From Stigmatella erecta (GTDB lineage Bacteria > Myxococcota > Myxococcia > Myxococcales > Myxococcaceae), in assembly GCF_900111745.1 (NCBI RefSeq), contig NZ_FOIJ01000006.1:62001-126000 (forward strand): 64,000 bases of DNA, in the 5' to 3' direction. This document shows, piece after piece, positions 55,650 to 63,238 of the stretch; position 1 is the first letter of the stretch, and the number at the start of each line of letters is the position of its first letter. Both the position numbers and the translations under genes were made by a program. A model generated the notes under the pieces. It made no database searches and was not told the DNA's origin. It saw only the letters and a program-made list of their open reading frames with translations.

Positions 55650-56234
55650 TCAGGCCGGCTTCACGGCGATGTCCGCCGCCGGCTTCTGCAGCCGCTGGGA
55701 CAGCTGCTTGAGGAAGCTGTAGGACTCGAAGCCGAAGAACCCGACGGCCGCGATGGTGGACATATAGGCGCCGAACACCATCGATTCGGGCAAGTCCAGC
55801 GTGTACCAGGTGAGCGACGTGGGCTCGTTCAGCAGCGCGTGCGAATCCCACACCATGCACGCCAGCGCCGCGCCCGTGATGAGCGACAGGAAGACGTGCA
55901 GGATGTACTCCCCGGTGGGCAGGCCGCCCAGGCTCTTGCGCGAGGAGGGCTCCAACACGGTGTCCAGCATCGTGTTGACGAACTCCACGCCAATGATGGC
56001 CGGGTAGAGCCACCACCAGGCGCCCGCGGCCCGGACGTGGACGATCAAAGTGAAGAAAACCGCGAATAGCAGGGCGCGCGTGAAGTGCGTCACGTTCTCC
56101 CAGATAGCCGACGGCTGCTTATACAGCCGGTGTGTGTAGATGTGGTAGTACAACACATCAAACCCACCAAAGGCACCAGCGATCATGAACAAGTAAAAGG
56201 CGGCTTTCACGTTTTGGAAGTTAACATTTTCCAC
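55650..56234 (-). CDS. Integral membrane protein of unknown function
   Basis: A 194-residue protein with about five hydrophobic segments (AAFYLFMIAGAFGGFDVLYY, ALLFAVFFTLIVHV, WWWLYPAIIGVEF, YILHVFLSLITGAALACMVW, MVFGAYMSTIAAVGFFGF). Polar features between them include YYHIYTHRLY (two His) after the first helix and NTMLDTVLEPSSRKSLGG, conserved-looking and possibly functional. No family recognised. It is convergent with the activator gene (19-bp gap) and divergent from the DAHP synthase gene. Confidence 0.65.
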   Translation of the reverse strand: MENVNFQNVKAAFYLFMIAGAFGGFDVLYYHIYTHRLYKQPSAIWENVTHFTRALLFAVFFTLIVHVRAAGAWWWLYPAIIGVEFVNTMLDTVLEPSSRKSLGGLPTGEYILHVFLSLITGAALACMVWDSHALLNEPTSLTWYTLDLPESMVFGAYMSTIAAVGFFGFESYSFLKQLSQRLQKPAADIAVKPA

Positions 56235-56271
56235 CTGGCCGTCAAGTTACACGTAAATTTCAATGGTTACG

Positions 56272-56284
56272 CGACTCGGAGTCG
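56272..56284. promoter_or_regulatory. Small palindrome in DAHP synthase upstream region
   Basis: CGACTC-G-GAGTCG, about 120 bp before the DAHP synthase start in the divergent gap. Possible operator; symmetry is the only support. Confidence 0.2.
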
Positions 56285-56322
56285 TGCTGATGGAGGCGCC
56301 AGGGCTCCCGGGCGCGGTGCAA

Positions 56323-56349
56323 GTACCCCCGGGTACAAGCCTCTTTTTT
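56323..56349 (+). promoter_or_regulatory. Leader hairpin with T6 tract before DAHP synthase
   Basis: GTACCC-CC-GGGTAC (extendable past AA/AA mismatches by GC/GC) is followed by CTCTTTTTT. It ends 55 bases before the chosen start codon. It resembles an intrinsic terminator placed in a leader, so attenuation of the shikimate-entry enzyme is possible. It could equally mark read-through control from upstream. Confidence 0.4.
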
Positions 56350-56403
56350 CCGTCCAAACAGAAAAGCTTGAATCGCACTGAACGTTGTGTTTATTTAAGA
56401 AGC

Positions 56404-57813
56404 ATGAATGCCAGACCTATCCAGCTAAGCGAGCATTTCCGGGACAAGCGCTGGTCCACCTCGAGTTGGAGAACGAAGGCGGCAGCGCAACAGCCCGTGT
56501 ACGACAACCCGGCGGACCTCGAGGGCGTCCTGGAGCGGCTGCGTCAAATGCCGGCCCTGGTGCGGAGCACCGAGTGCGTCGCGCTGCGTCAGCAGCTGGC
56601 CGAGGTGGCCAACGGCTGGGGCTTCCTGATTCACGCCGGGGACTGCGCGGAGCGCTTCACGGACATCCACCGCCAGGAGCTGACGCGCAAGGTGCGGGCC
56701 ATGGGGCAGATGGGCCTGCTCATCCAGCACGCCACGCAGCAGCCGGTGGTGCAGGTGGCGCGCATGGCGGGCCAGTTCGCCAAGCCCCGCTCCCAGGGCA
56801 TGGAGACGGTCAACGGCGTGCAGCTGCCCGTGTACCGCGGCGACATCGTCAACGACGTGACGGCCCACGCGGACGCCCGGCGCTCGGATCCGCAGCGCAT
56901 GCTCCAGGCCTACCTCTACTCCTCCGCGGTGATGAACCAGGTGCGCGCCCTGAGCGGCGAGAGCCTGATGTCGCTGGGCCTGGGCGAGGACGCCTGGCAC
57001 CTGACGCGGCTGGGGGATCTGACGCAGGAGGAGCGCAGCTACCGCCACGTGGTGCAGCAGCTCACCACCATCCTCAAGTCGTCCCCGGACGGGGCCTACG
57101 ACGCCATCAACCTCTACGTGTCCCACGAGGGGCTGCACCTGGCGTACGAGGAGTCGCTCACGGGCACCGGCGAGGACCACCACCCGTACAACCTGAGCAC
57201 CCACTACCTGTGGCTGGGCGAGCGCACGCGGCAGCTGGACGGCGCGCACGTGGAGTACTTCCGCGGCATCCACAACCCCATCGGGGTGAAGATCGGCCCC
57301 AACTGCAAGCCCCAGGAGCTCCAGGAGCTCATCACCCAGCTCAACCCCAACAACGAGCCGGGCCGGCTGACGCTCATCACCCGCTTCGGCAAGGACCGCA
57401 TCGCCCAGTGCCTGCCCGCCCTCATCGGCGCCGTGCAGGAGATGGACGCGCGGGTCATCTGGAGCTGCGACCCGATGCACGGCAACGGCATCGTCAGCAG
57501 CCAGGGCATCAAGACGCGCCGCTTCCAGGACATCCTCTCCGAGGTCCGCTCCGCCTTCGACATCCACGACGCCGAGGGCAGCCGCCTGGGCGGGCTGCAC
57601 CTGGAGTGCACGGGCTCGGAAGTCACCGAGTGCCTGGGCGGCTCCGCGGACATCCAGGAGGCCACGCTGTCCGAGAACTACACCAGCGCGTGCGACCCTC
57701 GCCTGAATGCCTCCCAGTCGCTCGAGCTGGTGTTCATGATCAGCGACTGCCTGCAGCGCCAGGCGCTCCGGGGCGCCTACCAGAAGACCGGTGAGATGCG
57801 GGAGCTCGGCTGA
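56404..57813 (+). CDS. Class II DAHP synthase
   Basis: A 469-residue enzyme that joins phosphoenolpyruvate and erythrose 4-phosphate, the first step toward chorismate. Class II (plant-like) marks are the opening QQPVYDNPADLEGVLERL, HAGDCAERF with the metal-binding Cys, the segment RMAGQFAKPRS, YRGDIVND, KIGPNCKP, WSCDPMHGNG and GGLHLECTGSEVTEC. The length is normal. An in-frame ATG at 56263 would add 47 unusual residues and run across the leader hairpin; the internal ATG is preferred although its Shine-Dalgarno (AAGAAG) is weak. Such enzymes serve both tryptophan and secondary-metabolite pathways in myxobacteria, and could feed the pab-like operon. Confidence 0.93.
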   Translation: MNARPIQLSEHFRDKRWSTSSWRTKAAAQQPVYDNPADLEGVLERLRQMPALVRSTECVALRQQLAEVANGWGFLIHAGDCAERFTDIHRQELTRKVRAMGQMGLLIQHATQQPVVQVARMAGQFAKPRSQGMETVNGVQLPVYRGDIVNDVTAHADARRSDPQRMLQAYLYSSAVMNQVRALSGESLMSLGLGEDAWHLTRLGDLTQEERSYRHVVQQLTTILKSSPDGAYDAINLYVSHEGLHLAYEESLTGTGEDHHPYNLSTHYLWLGERTRQLDGAHVEYFRGIHNPIGVKIGPNCKPQELQELITQLNPNNEPGRLTLITRFGKDRIAQCLPALIGAVQEMDARVIWSCDPMHGNGIVSSQGIKTRRFQDILSEVRSAFDIHDAEGSRLGGLHLECTGSEVTECLGGSADIQEATLSENYTSACDPRLNASQSLELVFMISDCLQRQALRGAYQKTGEMRELG

Positions 57814-57893
57814 AGCGGCCGTTGACCGCCTGGCAATGGGCATAGGAGGCTCCGGCCTCCCCACAGCGCAATGTTTGACGAGGTAGGACGCAC

Positions 57894-58967
57894 ATGACCG
57901 CGACCGCGAAGGACCACTGGCACCCCGTACTCGACAGCCAGGTGCTCAAGGACAAGCCGGTAGGGGTGAAGGTGTGGAACTCGGAGATCGTCCTGTTCCG
58001 CACCGCCGGCGGCAAGGTGTCCGCGCTGGAGGACCGCTGCCCTCACCGCTCCATGCGGCTGAGCAAGGGCTGGGTGGAGAACGACAAGATCGTCTGCCCC
58101 TACCACCTGTGGAAGTACGACGGCGAGGGCAAGGGCCAGAGCCCCTGCAACCCGCAGATGAAGCCCCGCGTGCAGCGCTATGACGTGACCGAGCGCTACG
58201 GCGCCGTCTGGGTCAAGCCCGCGGAGTCCAACGCGCAGATGCCCGAGATGGAAGTCGAGGGCTACCACTACGTGGGCCTGGACACGGGCATCATGTACGC
58301 GCCCTTCGAGCTGGTGGTCGACAACTTCATCGAAATCGAGCACAGCCCCACCAACCACGGCGTCTTCGCGTTCGACGCGCAGGGCATCACCCAGGTGGTG
58401 CCGAAGGTGGAGACCGTGGGTGACAGCATCCACGTCATCTACGAGGGAGACCAGCGGAACATCCCCTGGTACTCGCCCACGCAGTACTTCATGCCGCAGA
58501 ACACCCGGCTGATCATCGACTTCATGGCCCACTTCCGGCCCGTGCACTTCATCTACAACATGAGGTGGCAGGACCCGAAGACCCAGGAGCTGAAGCCGCA
58601 CCGGATCCGCGAGTTCGCCTTCCTCACGCCGGTGAGCGAGGAGGAGACGCACATCCACCTGTTCTTCTTCTCCACGCTGAACCTCTTCAGCCCCCAGTCG
58701 TTCTCGCCGCTGCGCAAGCTCGTCTCCAGCCGCTTCCTGAAGATGGCGCACGACGAGTTCAACCTCGACAAGAACATCGTCGAGGAGGTGGCCCGGACCG
58801 ACAAGCGCACGGACCTCAAGGGGCTGCAGCTGGGCAAGTTCGACCGGGTGCTGCGCGAGACGCGCCGCCTCATCTCCTCCGCCTACCACCAGGGCCCCCT
58901 GGAGCAGCAGGCTCCGCCCGAGCCCGTGCAGCTGAAGGCCACGGGCACCACCGGCGCCCAGGACTGA
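57894..58967 (+). CDS. Rieske-type aromatic oxygenase
   Basis: A 357-residue oxygenase alpha-subunit-like protein. The Rieske cluster ligands are Cys49 and His51 (CPHR) and Cys68 and His71 (CPYHLWKY). The mononuclear iron site lies in DNFIEIEHSPTNH, with His150 and His155 and a carboxylate further on, and Asp143 may bridge electron flow. GAGG precedes the ATG. The family (VanA, PrnD, chlorophyllide a oxygenase types) hydroxylates, demethylates or N-oxidises aromatic and other substrates using a separate reductase; none is adjacent. It lies 80 bp after the DAHP synthase gene on the same strand. Confidence 0.88.
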   Translation: MTATAKDHWHPVLDSQVLKDKPVGVKVWNSEIVLFRTAGGKVSALEDRCPHRSMRLSKGWVENDKIVCPYHLWKYDGEGKGQSPCNPQMKPRVQRYDVTERYGAVWVKPAESNAQMPEMEVEGYHYVGLDTGIMYAPFELVVDNFIEIEHSPTNHGVFAFDAQGITQVVPKVETVGDSIHVIYEGDQRNIPWYSPTQYFMPQNTRLIIDFMAHFRPVHFIYNMRWQDPKTQELKPHRIREFAFLTPVSEEETHIHLFFFSTLNLFSPQSFSPLRKLVSSRFLKMAHDEFNLDKNIVEEVARTDKRTDLKGLQLGKFDRVLRETRRLISSAYHQGPLEQQAPPEPVQLKATGTTGAQD

Positions 58968-58980
58968 TGCCGCGGCACAC

Positions 58981-60261
58981 GTGAGCAAACCGGGCCGCAA
59001 CGCGCCCTGCCCCTGTGGCAGCGGCAAGAAGTACAAGGTGTGCCACGCCGCGGAGGATCGCGCCCGCGCCTCCGCGCCCCCCAAGCCGGCCCATCCGCTG
59101 GCCGCCGATCTCCGGGCGGCCATGGACCTCCTGGGGGATGCGGATGTCTCCCGGCTGTCCGGCGCGCTCGAGCACCTGGGCAGCCTGCTGTCCGGCGGGG
59201 AGCCCGCCCCCGGCCTGCGCTTCGATGCGGCCGCGTTCGATGCCCACGTCTCGCAGCAGCTCCCCGCCCTCTCCGAAGCCATCGAGCAGAGCCCGGCGAA
59301 GGCCCGGCGCGCGCTGCTCGTGAGCACCGTGCGCCAGCTCGGCACCCGCGCCTTCCTCCACGGCTTCCGCGACGCGGTGCTCCAGCGCGCCGCGGAGCCC
59401 GGCCGCTCCGCCGAGGACCGGCAGGCGCTGTGCGTGGGCGCGCTGCTGGCGTCGGCCCAGGGCCAGAAGGGCAAATTCCAGCCCGAGGACATCCCCGTCC
59501 TGGATGTCGTGTTCGATGTGCAGTTCCGCGAGTGGTGCGCGCACCACCAGGAGATGGCCACCCAGTTCGAGGCCCTGGCCCGCTTCGCGGAGGAGGACCT
59601 GTCGGCCGGGGCGCGCGAGGCGCTGCGCAAGGCCCAGGAGGGGGATGTGGACGCCCTGCTCCAGCACGTCCAGTCGGACCCTCAGCTCGTCGAGCGCATC
59701 ACCCGAGAGGGCCGGGAGCGCTCCGCGCGCGTCGAGGCGCGGCTGCGCGAGCCCACCACGCCCTCGCTCTTCGCGCCCGAGGAGGAGCTGTGGTTCACCT
59801 GCGTCCTCTGGGAGCCGCTGCGCGCGGTGAAGGCCGCCTCCCTGGATGCGGCCACCCGCCGCACCGCCGTGGAGAACCTCATCCGCGCGGTGAAGGGGGC
59901 GCTCGACGCGGAGCTGCTGGAGGGCATGCTCGCGCGCCTGCGCGCGAAGGCCGCGGACCCTGCCCTCGACGAGGCCACGCGCGCCGCGTTCACCGACGCG
60001 GCCATCGCCGTGGAGGCGGAGCCCTCGCGCATGGTGATGGCCGCGCTCTTCACCGCGAACCAGGAGGCGCAGGGCCGCTCCGCCGAGGAGATGGTGCTGC
60101 TGGCGGACCTCAAGGCCCAGCCAGTGTGGACCGCGGAGGACCTGGAGCCCTACCTCCAGTTCCTGGAGGCCTCGGGGCCCGCCCCGGCCGCGCAGCGCAT
60201 CCGCCGCTGCCAGGCGTGGCTGCGGGAGCACCCGCTCTCGCTCGCCGCCGGGAGCGTCTGA
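58981..60261 (+). CDS. SEC-C motif protein
   Basis: A 426-residue protein beginning with a SEC-C zinc motif: Cys10, Cys12, Cys21 and His22 in NAPCPCGSGKKYKVCH, as at the tail of SecA but here N-terminal. The remaining 400 residues are almost entirely helical, Ala/Glu/Arg-rich, without recognised domain. The start is a GTG 13 bases after the Rieske stop, so the two may be cotranscribed. SEC-C motifs bind zinc and proteins or ribosomes; the role of this long helical form is unknown. Its stop lies three bases from the stop of the convergent PhlG-like gene. Confidence 0.75.
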   Translation: MSKPGRNAPCPCGSGKKYKVCHAAEDRARASAPPKPAHPLAADLRAAMDLLGDADVSRLSGALEHLGSLLSGGEPAPGLRFDAAAFDAHVSQQLPALSEAIEQSPAKARRALLVSTVRQLGTRAFLHGFRDAVLQRAAEPGRSAEDRQALCVGALLASAQGQKGKFQPEDIPVLDVVFDVQFREWCAHHQEMATQFEALARFAEEDLSAGAREALRKAQEGDVDALLQHVQSDPQLVERITREGRERSARVEARLREPTTPSLFAPEEELWFTCVLWEPLRAVKAASLDAATRRTAVENLIRAVKGALDAELLEGMLARLRAKAADPALDEATRAAFTDAAIAVEAEPSRMVMAALFTANQEAQGRSAEEMVLLADLKAQPVWTAEDLEPYLQFLEASGPAPAAQRIRRCQAWLREHPLSLAAGSV

Positions 60262-60264
60262 GCC

Positions 60265-60936
60265 CTAGCCCTGGGCGGCCGCGGGGGCGGGGGCGGACAG
60301 CACCTCGCGCTCGTAGAGTTCGGGCAGGAAGAACTCGAAGTTGCCCACCTCTTCGATGTTGTGCTTGAGCCAGGCGTAGCCCATCTCCTCGGTGAAGATG
60401 AACGGCCGCACCAGCGGCTGGAAGATGAGCATGCCGAAGGTGTTCTCCGCGCCCACCTGCATCCGGGAGCGGTAGAGCGTGCCCTCCGGGTGCGGCTCGA
60501 ACCAGTGCTCCAGCCGGAACACCTCGGTGCCCAGCTTGCGCAGCACCAGCCGGATGCCCGTCTCGTCCAGCTTCTCGACGTGCTCGATGCTGTCGATGAG
60601 CCAGTCCATGTTGGCGTTGAAGGCCTCGACGATGTGGAACTCGGAGCCCTGGCCCACGGAGCCATCCGGCGCGGGCGCCGCCAGCGCCCAGTGGATGTGG
60701 TCGATCGGGTGCCACACGCGGTACCGGGAGTACGTCTTCCCCTGGTAGACCATGTCGCCGCCGATGTTCCGGAACCACCAGTCCAGCATCTTGGGCGTCA
60801 CGCCCTTGATGGGGTCATGCTCGATGGTCAGCTCGAAGCTGTCATTGGGCAGCAGGTGAAAATTCGTCCGCGCGCTCTCGGGCGGCTTCATCTTCCACTG
60901 GAAGTCCGCGGGCTCGGGCAGGGTCCATGTCGTCAT
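60265..60936 (-). CDS. DAPG-hydrolase (PhlG)-like protein
   Basis: A 223-residue cytoplasmic protein. Features match the 2,4-diacetylphloroglucinol hydrolase domain: MLDWWFRNIGGDM, YRVWHPIDHIHW, an acidic segment FHIVEAF about 25 residues later, and KHNIEEVGNFEFFLPELYE near the end, where H-x-x-x-E can bind zinc as in PhlG (His270 and Glu274 there). PhlG breaks a carbon-carbon bond to remove an acetyl group from an aromatic ring. The substrate here is unknown; an acylated aromatic is plausible. Assignment is from motif memory and should be checked by profile. Confidence 0.6.
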   Translation of the reverse strand: MTTWTLPEPADFQWKMKPPESARTNFHLLPNDSFELTIEHDPIKGVTPKMLDWWFRNIGGDMVYQGKTYSRYRVWHPIDHIHWALAAPAPDGSVGQGSEFHIVEAFNANMDWLIDSIEHVEKLDETGIRLVLRKLGTEVFRLEHWFEPHPEGTLYRSRMQVGAENTFGMLIFQPLVRPFIFTEEMGYAWLKHNIEEVGNFEFFLPELYEREVLSAPAPAAAQG

Positions 60937-60990
60937 GAGATGACCTTTGCTCTACAAGAGCCTCCCGGGCAATTCCAGTCCCTTGGAGCT

Positions 60991-61956
60991 TCAAAGGAAC
61001 GGCCGTGACAGCGCGTCGATGCGGCGCAGCTCGTCCTCGGTGAGGGTGAACCCCAACGCGCCCGTGTTCTCCTCGGCGTGCTGGCGCTTGGTGGCGCCCG
61101 GAATGGCCACCACCGTGTCCCCGTGGAAGTGGACAAGCCAGTTCAGGGCCACCTGTGAGGCCGTCACACCGTGGGCGGTGGCGATTTCCCGCAGCGCGTC
61201 GATGAGGGGGCGGCTGCGCGCAAGCCCGCTGGGGCGGTACTTCGGCATGAAGCGGCGCGGGCCCACCCGGCTGCGCACGAGCGCGGGATCATCGTGGAAC
61301 TTGCCCGACAGCAGCCCCTGCGCGAGCGGCGAGTAGGCGATGACGGTGATGCCCAGCTCCTTGGCGGCGGCGAGCACCCCGTTCGACTCGATGCGCCGGT
61401 CGAGCAGGCTGTACTGCATCTGGTTGGAGACGAGCGGAATGCCCCGCTGGGCGAGCGCGGCGTGCATGGCACGCATCTTCCGCGCGGAGAAGTTGCTCAC
61501 CCCCACCGTGCGAATCTTCCCCTCCTGGACCAGCTTCGCCATCGCCTCGGCCTGCGCCCCCACCGAGGCGAACGCCCAGGCGTGGTGAATCTGGTGCAGG
61601 TCGATGGCATAGGGGCTGAGCGCGGACAGCCGGGCGCCGAGGGTGTGGCCGATGCTGCCGGCGCCGCGCAGCGTGGGCCACCACTTGGTGGCGATGAGCA
61701 CCTCGCCGGGCTTCTTGCCCAGGCTTGAGAGCGCCGCGGCGAGCGCCTGCTCGGACCGGCCGTGGCCATACACCTCGGCGGTGTCGAACCAGTTGATGCC
61801 CCCGCGCAGCGACGTCTCGACGATGTCCTGCACCGTCCCGGCGGGCAGGGCCTCCCAGAAGCCACCCACCAGGCCCGCGCCCTCGGAGAACTGCCAGCAC
61901 CCCAGGCCCAGGGGAGAGATTTCGATGTCCGAGCGTCCCAGCCGTCGCAGCGTCAT
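60991..61956 (-). CDS. Aldo/keto reductase
   Basis: A 321-residue NAD(P)H-dependent oxidoreductase with the (beta/alpha)8 fold. The catalytic tetrad is visible as Asp and Tyr in FDTAEVYG, Lys in IATKWW and His in IDLHQIHHA. Cofactor-binding PLAQGLLSGKF and AIPGATKRQHAEEN close the barrel. It is of the AKR11-13 type. I place the start at MTLRRLGRSDIEIS with GGGTGAG just upstream; an ATG four codons earlier is possible. It follows the cyclic-nucleotide-binding genes on the same strand with a gap of about 24 bp, so it may share their transcript. Confidence 0.9.
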   Translation of the reverse strand: MTLRRLGRSDIEISPLGLGCWQFSEGAGLVGGFWEALPAGTVQDIVETSLRGGINWFDTAEVYGHGRSEQALAAALSSLGKKPGEVLIATKWWPTLRGAGSIGHTLGARLSALSPYAIDLHQIHHAWAFASVGAQAEAMAKLVQEGKIRTVGVSNFSARKMRAMHAALAQRGIPLVSNQMQYSLLDRRIESNGVLAAAKELGITVIAYSPLAQGLLSGKFHDDPALVRSRVGPRRFMPKYRPSGLARSRPLIDALREIATAHGVTASQVALNWLVHFHGDTVVAIPGATKRQHAEENTGALGFTLTEDELRRIDALSRPFL

Positions 61957-61980
61957 GCGCTCACCCATGCCAAGGCCCGC

Positions 61981-63222
61981 TCACACGCGCAAGTCGCCGT
62001 CGTGGATTTCCTGGCCCGACAGCAGCTTGGCCGTGCGCTGGAGGCGCTCCGTCCCCACCTTCATCAGGACGCCCCGGATGCCGGGCAGCCCGAGGATGAG
62101 CCGCTCGAAGGCGGCCCGGTCCAGCCGCAGCACCACGCTCGGGGTGTTGGCCCGCACCGTGGCCGTCACGGGCTTGCCCAGGAGCAGGGAAATCTCTCCG
62201 AAGACGGAGCCCTCGCGCAGCTCGGGGTAGGCCTTCTCCTGCCCGTCCGGCTTCACGTGGTAGGGCGTGCAGCGCCCGCGCAAGAGCAGGTAGAAGGCCT
62301 CGCCCTCCTGCCCCTGCTTCAGGAGCACCTCGCCCTCCGCGGCCGCCTTGAGCGTGAACTCCCGCACCACCGCCTGCTTCTGCTCGGGCTTCAGCAGGGC
62401 GAACGCCGGGTTGTTGCGCAGCAGGTTGTCCACCATGCGCTCCCGGTAGAAGGCCTGCACCACCGGCCCCACCACCGGGTGCTTGCGCACCACCGCCTCG
62501 AGCTTCGCCCGCGTGAACTCCAGCAGCACCCCGGGGGTGGCGGCCACCACGCTCGCCAGCCGGGGCCCCTCGGAAATCAGCGCCAGCTCGCCGAAGAAGG
62601 CGCCCTCGGCCAGCGTGCCCACCTGGCGCTGCGCGCCGTCCTGGAAGTGGCGCACCACCTCCAGCGTGCCCTCCACCACGGCGAACATCGAGGCGCCCAG
62701 CTCGCCCTCCACCACCACGGACTGCCGCGGCGGGCAGGTGCGCACCTCCATGGCCTCCAGCACCGCCGCGAAGGGCTCTCGCCCGAGCTGCGAGAAGAGC
62801 GGCACCACCGGCATGCCCTCCGAGGGCCCGGCCCCTTCCGGCAGCAGCTCGAACTCGGCCATGGCCTTCAGGGACGCCGGGCTGCGCGCCCCGGGCTTCA
62901 CCCGCCAGCCGTAGAGCTCCGCCAGCGACCGCTGCGTCCGGGTGTGCGCCGGGTCCAGCGCCAGCAGCGCCTTGCAGGCCACGATGGCGCGCAGCAGCTG
63001 CCCGCCCCGCGCCCACGCCAGCGCCGCCTCCTCGTAGGCGGCCACGGCCTGCGCCTTGCGGCCGAGCCGCGCCAGGAGCGCGGCGGCCTGCTGGTGGCCC
63101 TCTGCGTCCCCGGGCGCCGCGGCCACCAGCTTCTCGTACTCGGCGAGCGCGGCCTCCAGGTGGTCCAGCGCGAGCAAGCGCGCCCCGCGCTGGCGATGCT
63201 GCTGGAGCGTGTCCGTCGTCAT
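61981..63222 (-). CDS. TPR plus two cyclic-nucleotide-binding domains
   Basis: A 413-residue cytoplasmic protein. Residues about 1-110 are TPR-like helices (LLALDHLEAALAEYEKLVAAAPGDAEGHQQ). Two cNMP-binding domains follow (about 140-255 and 270-385). The phosphate-binding cassettes are FFGELALISEGPRLASVVA, which keeps the Arg, and VFGEISLLLGKPVTATVRA, where Arg is replaced by Val, so the second may not bind nucleotide. There is no DNA-binding or enzyme domain; it is probably a scaffold or sensor. A purine-rich GGGGGCGGGGG stretch precedes the ATG. It follows the similar gene at the right edge by 16 bp. Confidence 0.85.
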   Translation of the reverse strand: MTTDTLQQHRQRGARLLALDHLEAALAEYEKLVAAAPGDAEGHQQAAALLARLGRKAQAVAAYEEAALAWARGGQLLRAIVACKALLALDPAHTRTQRSLAELYGWRVKPGARSPASLKAMAEFELLPEGAGPSEGMPVVPLFSQLGREPFAAVLEAMEVRTCPPRQSVVVEGELGASMFAVVEGTLEVVRHFQDGAQRQVGTLAEGAFFGELALISEGPRLASVVAATPGVLLEFTRAKLEAVVRKHPVVGPVVQAFYRERMVDNLLRNNPAFALLKPEQKQAVVREFTLKAAAEGEVLLKQGQEGEAFYLLLRGRCTPYHVKPDGQEKAYPELREGSVFGEISLLLGKPVTATVRANTPSVVLRLDRAAFERLILGLPGIRGVLMKVGTERLQRTAKLLSGQEIHDGDLRV

Positions 63223-63238
63223 CCCCCGCCCCCGCGCC

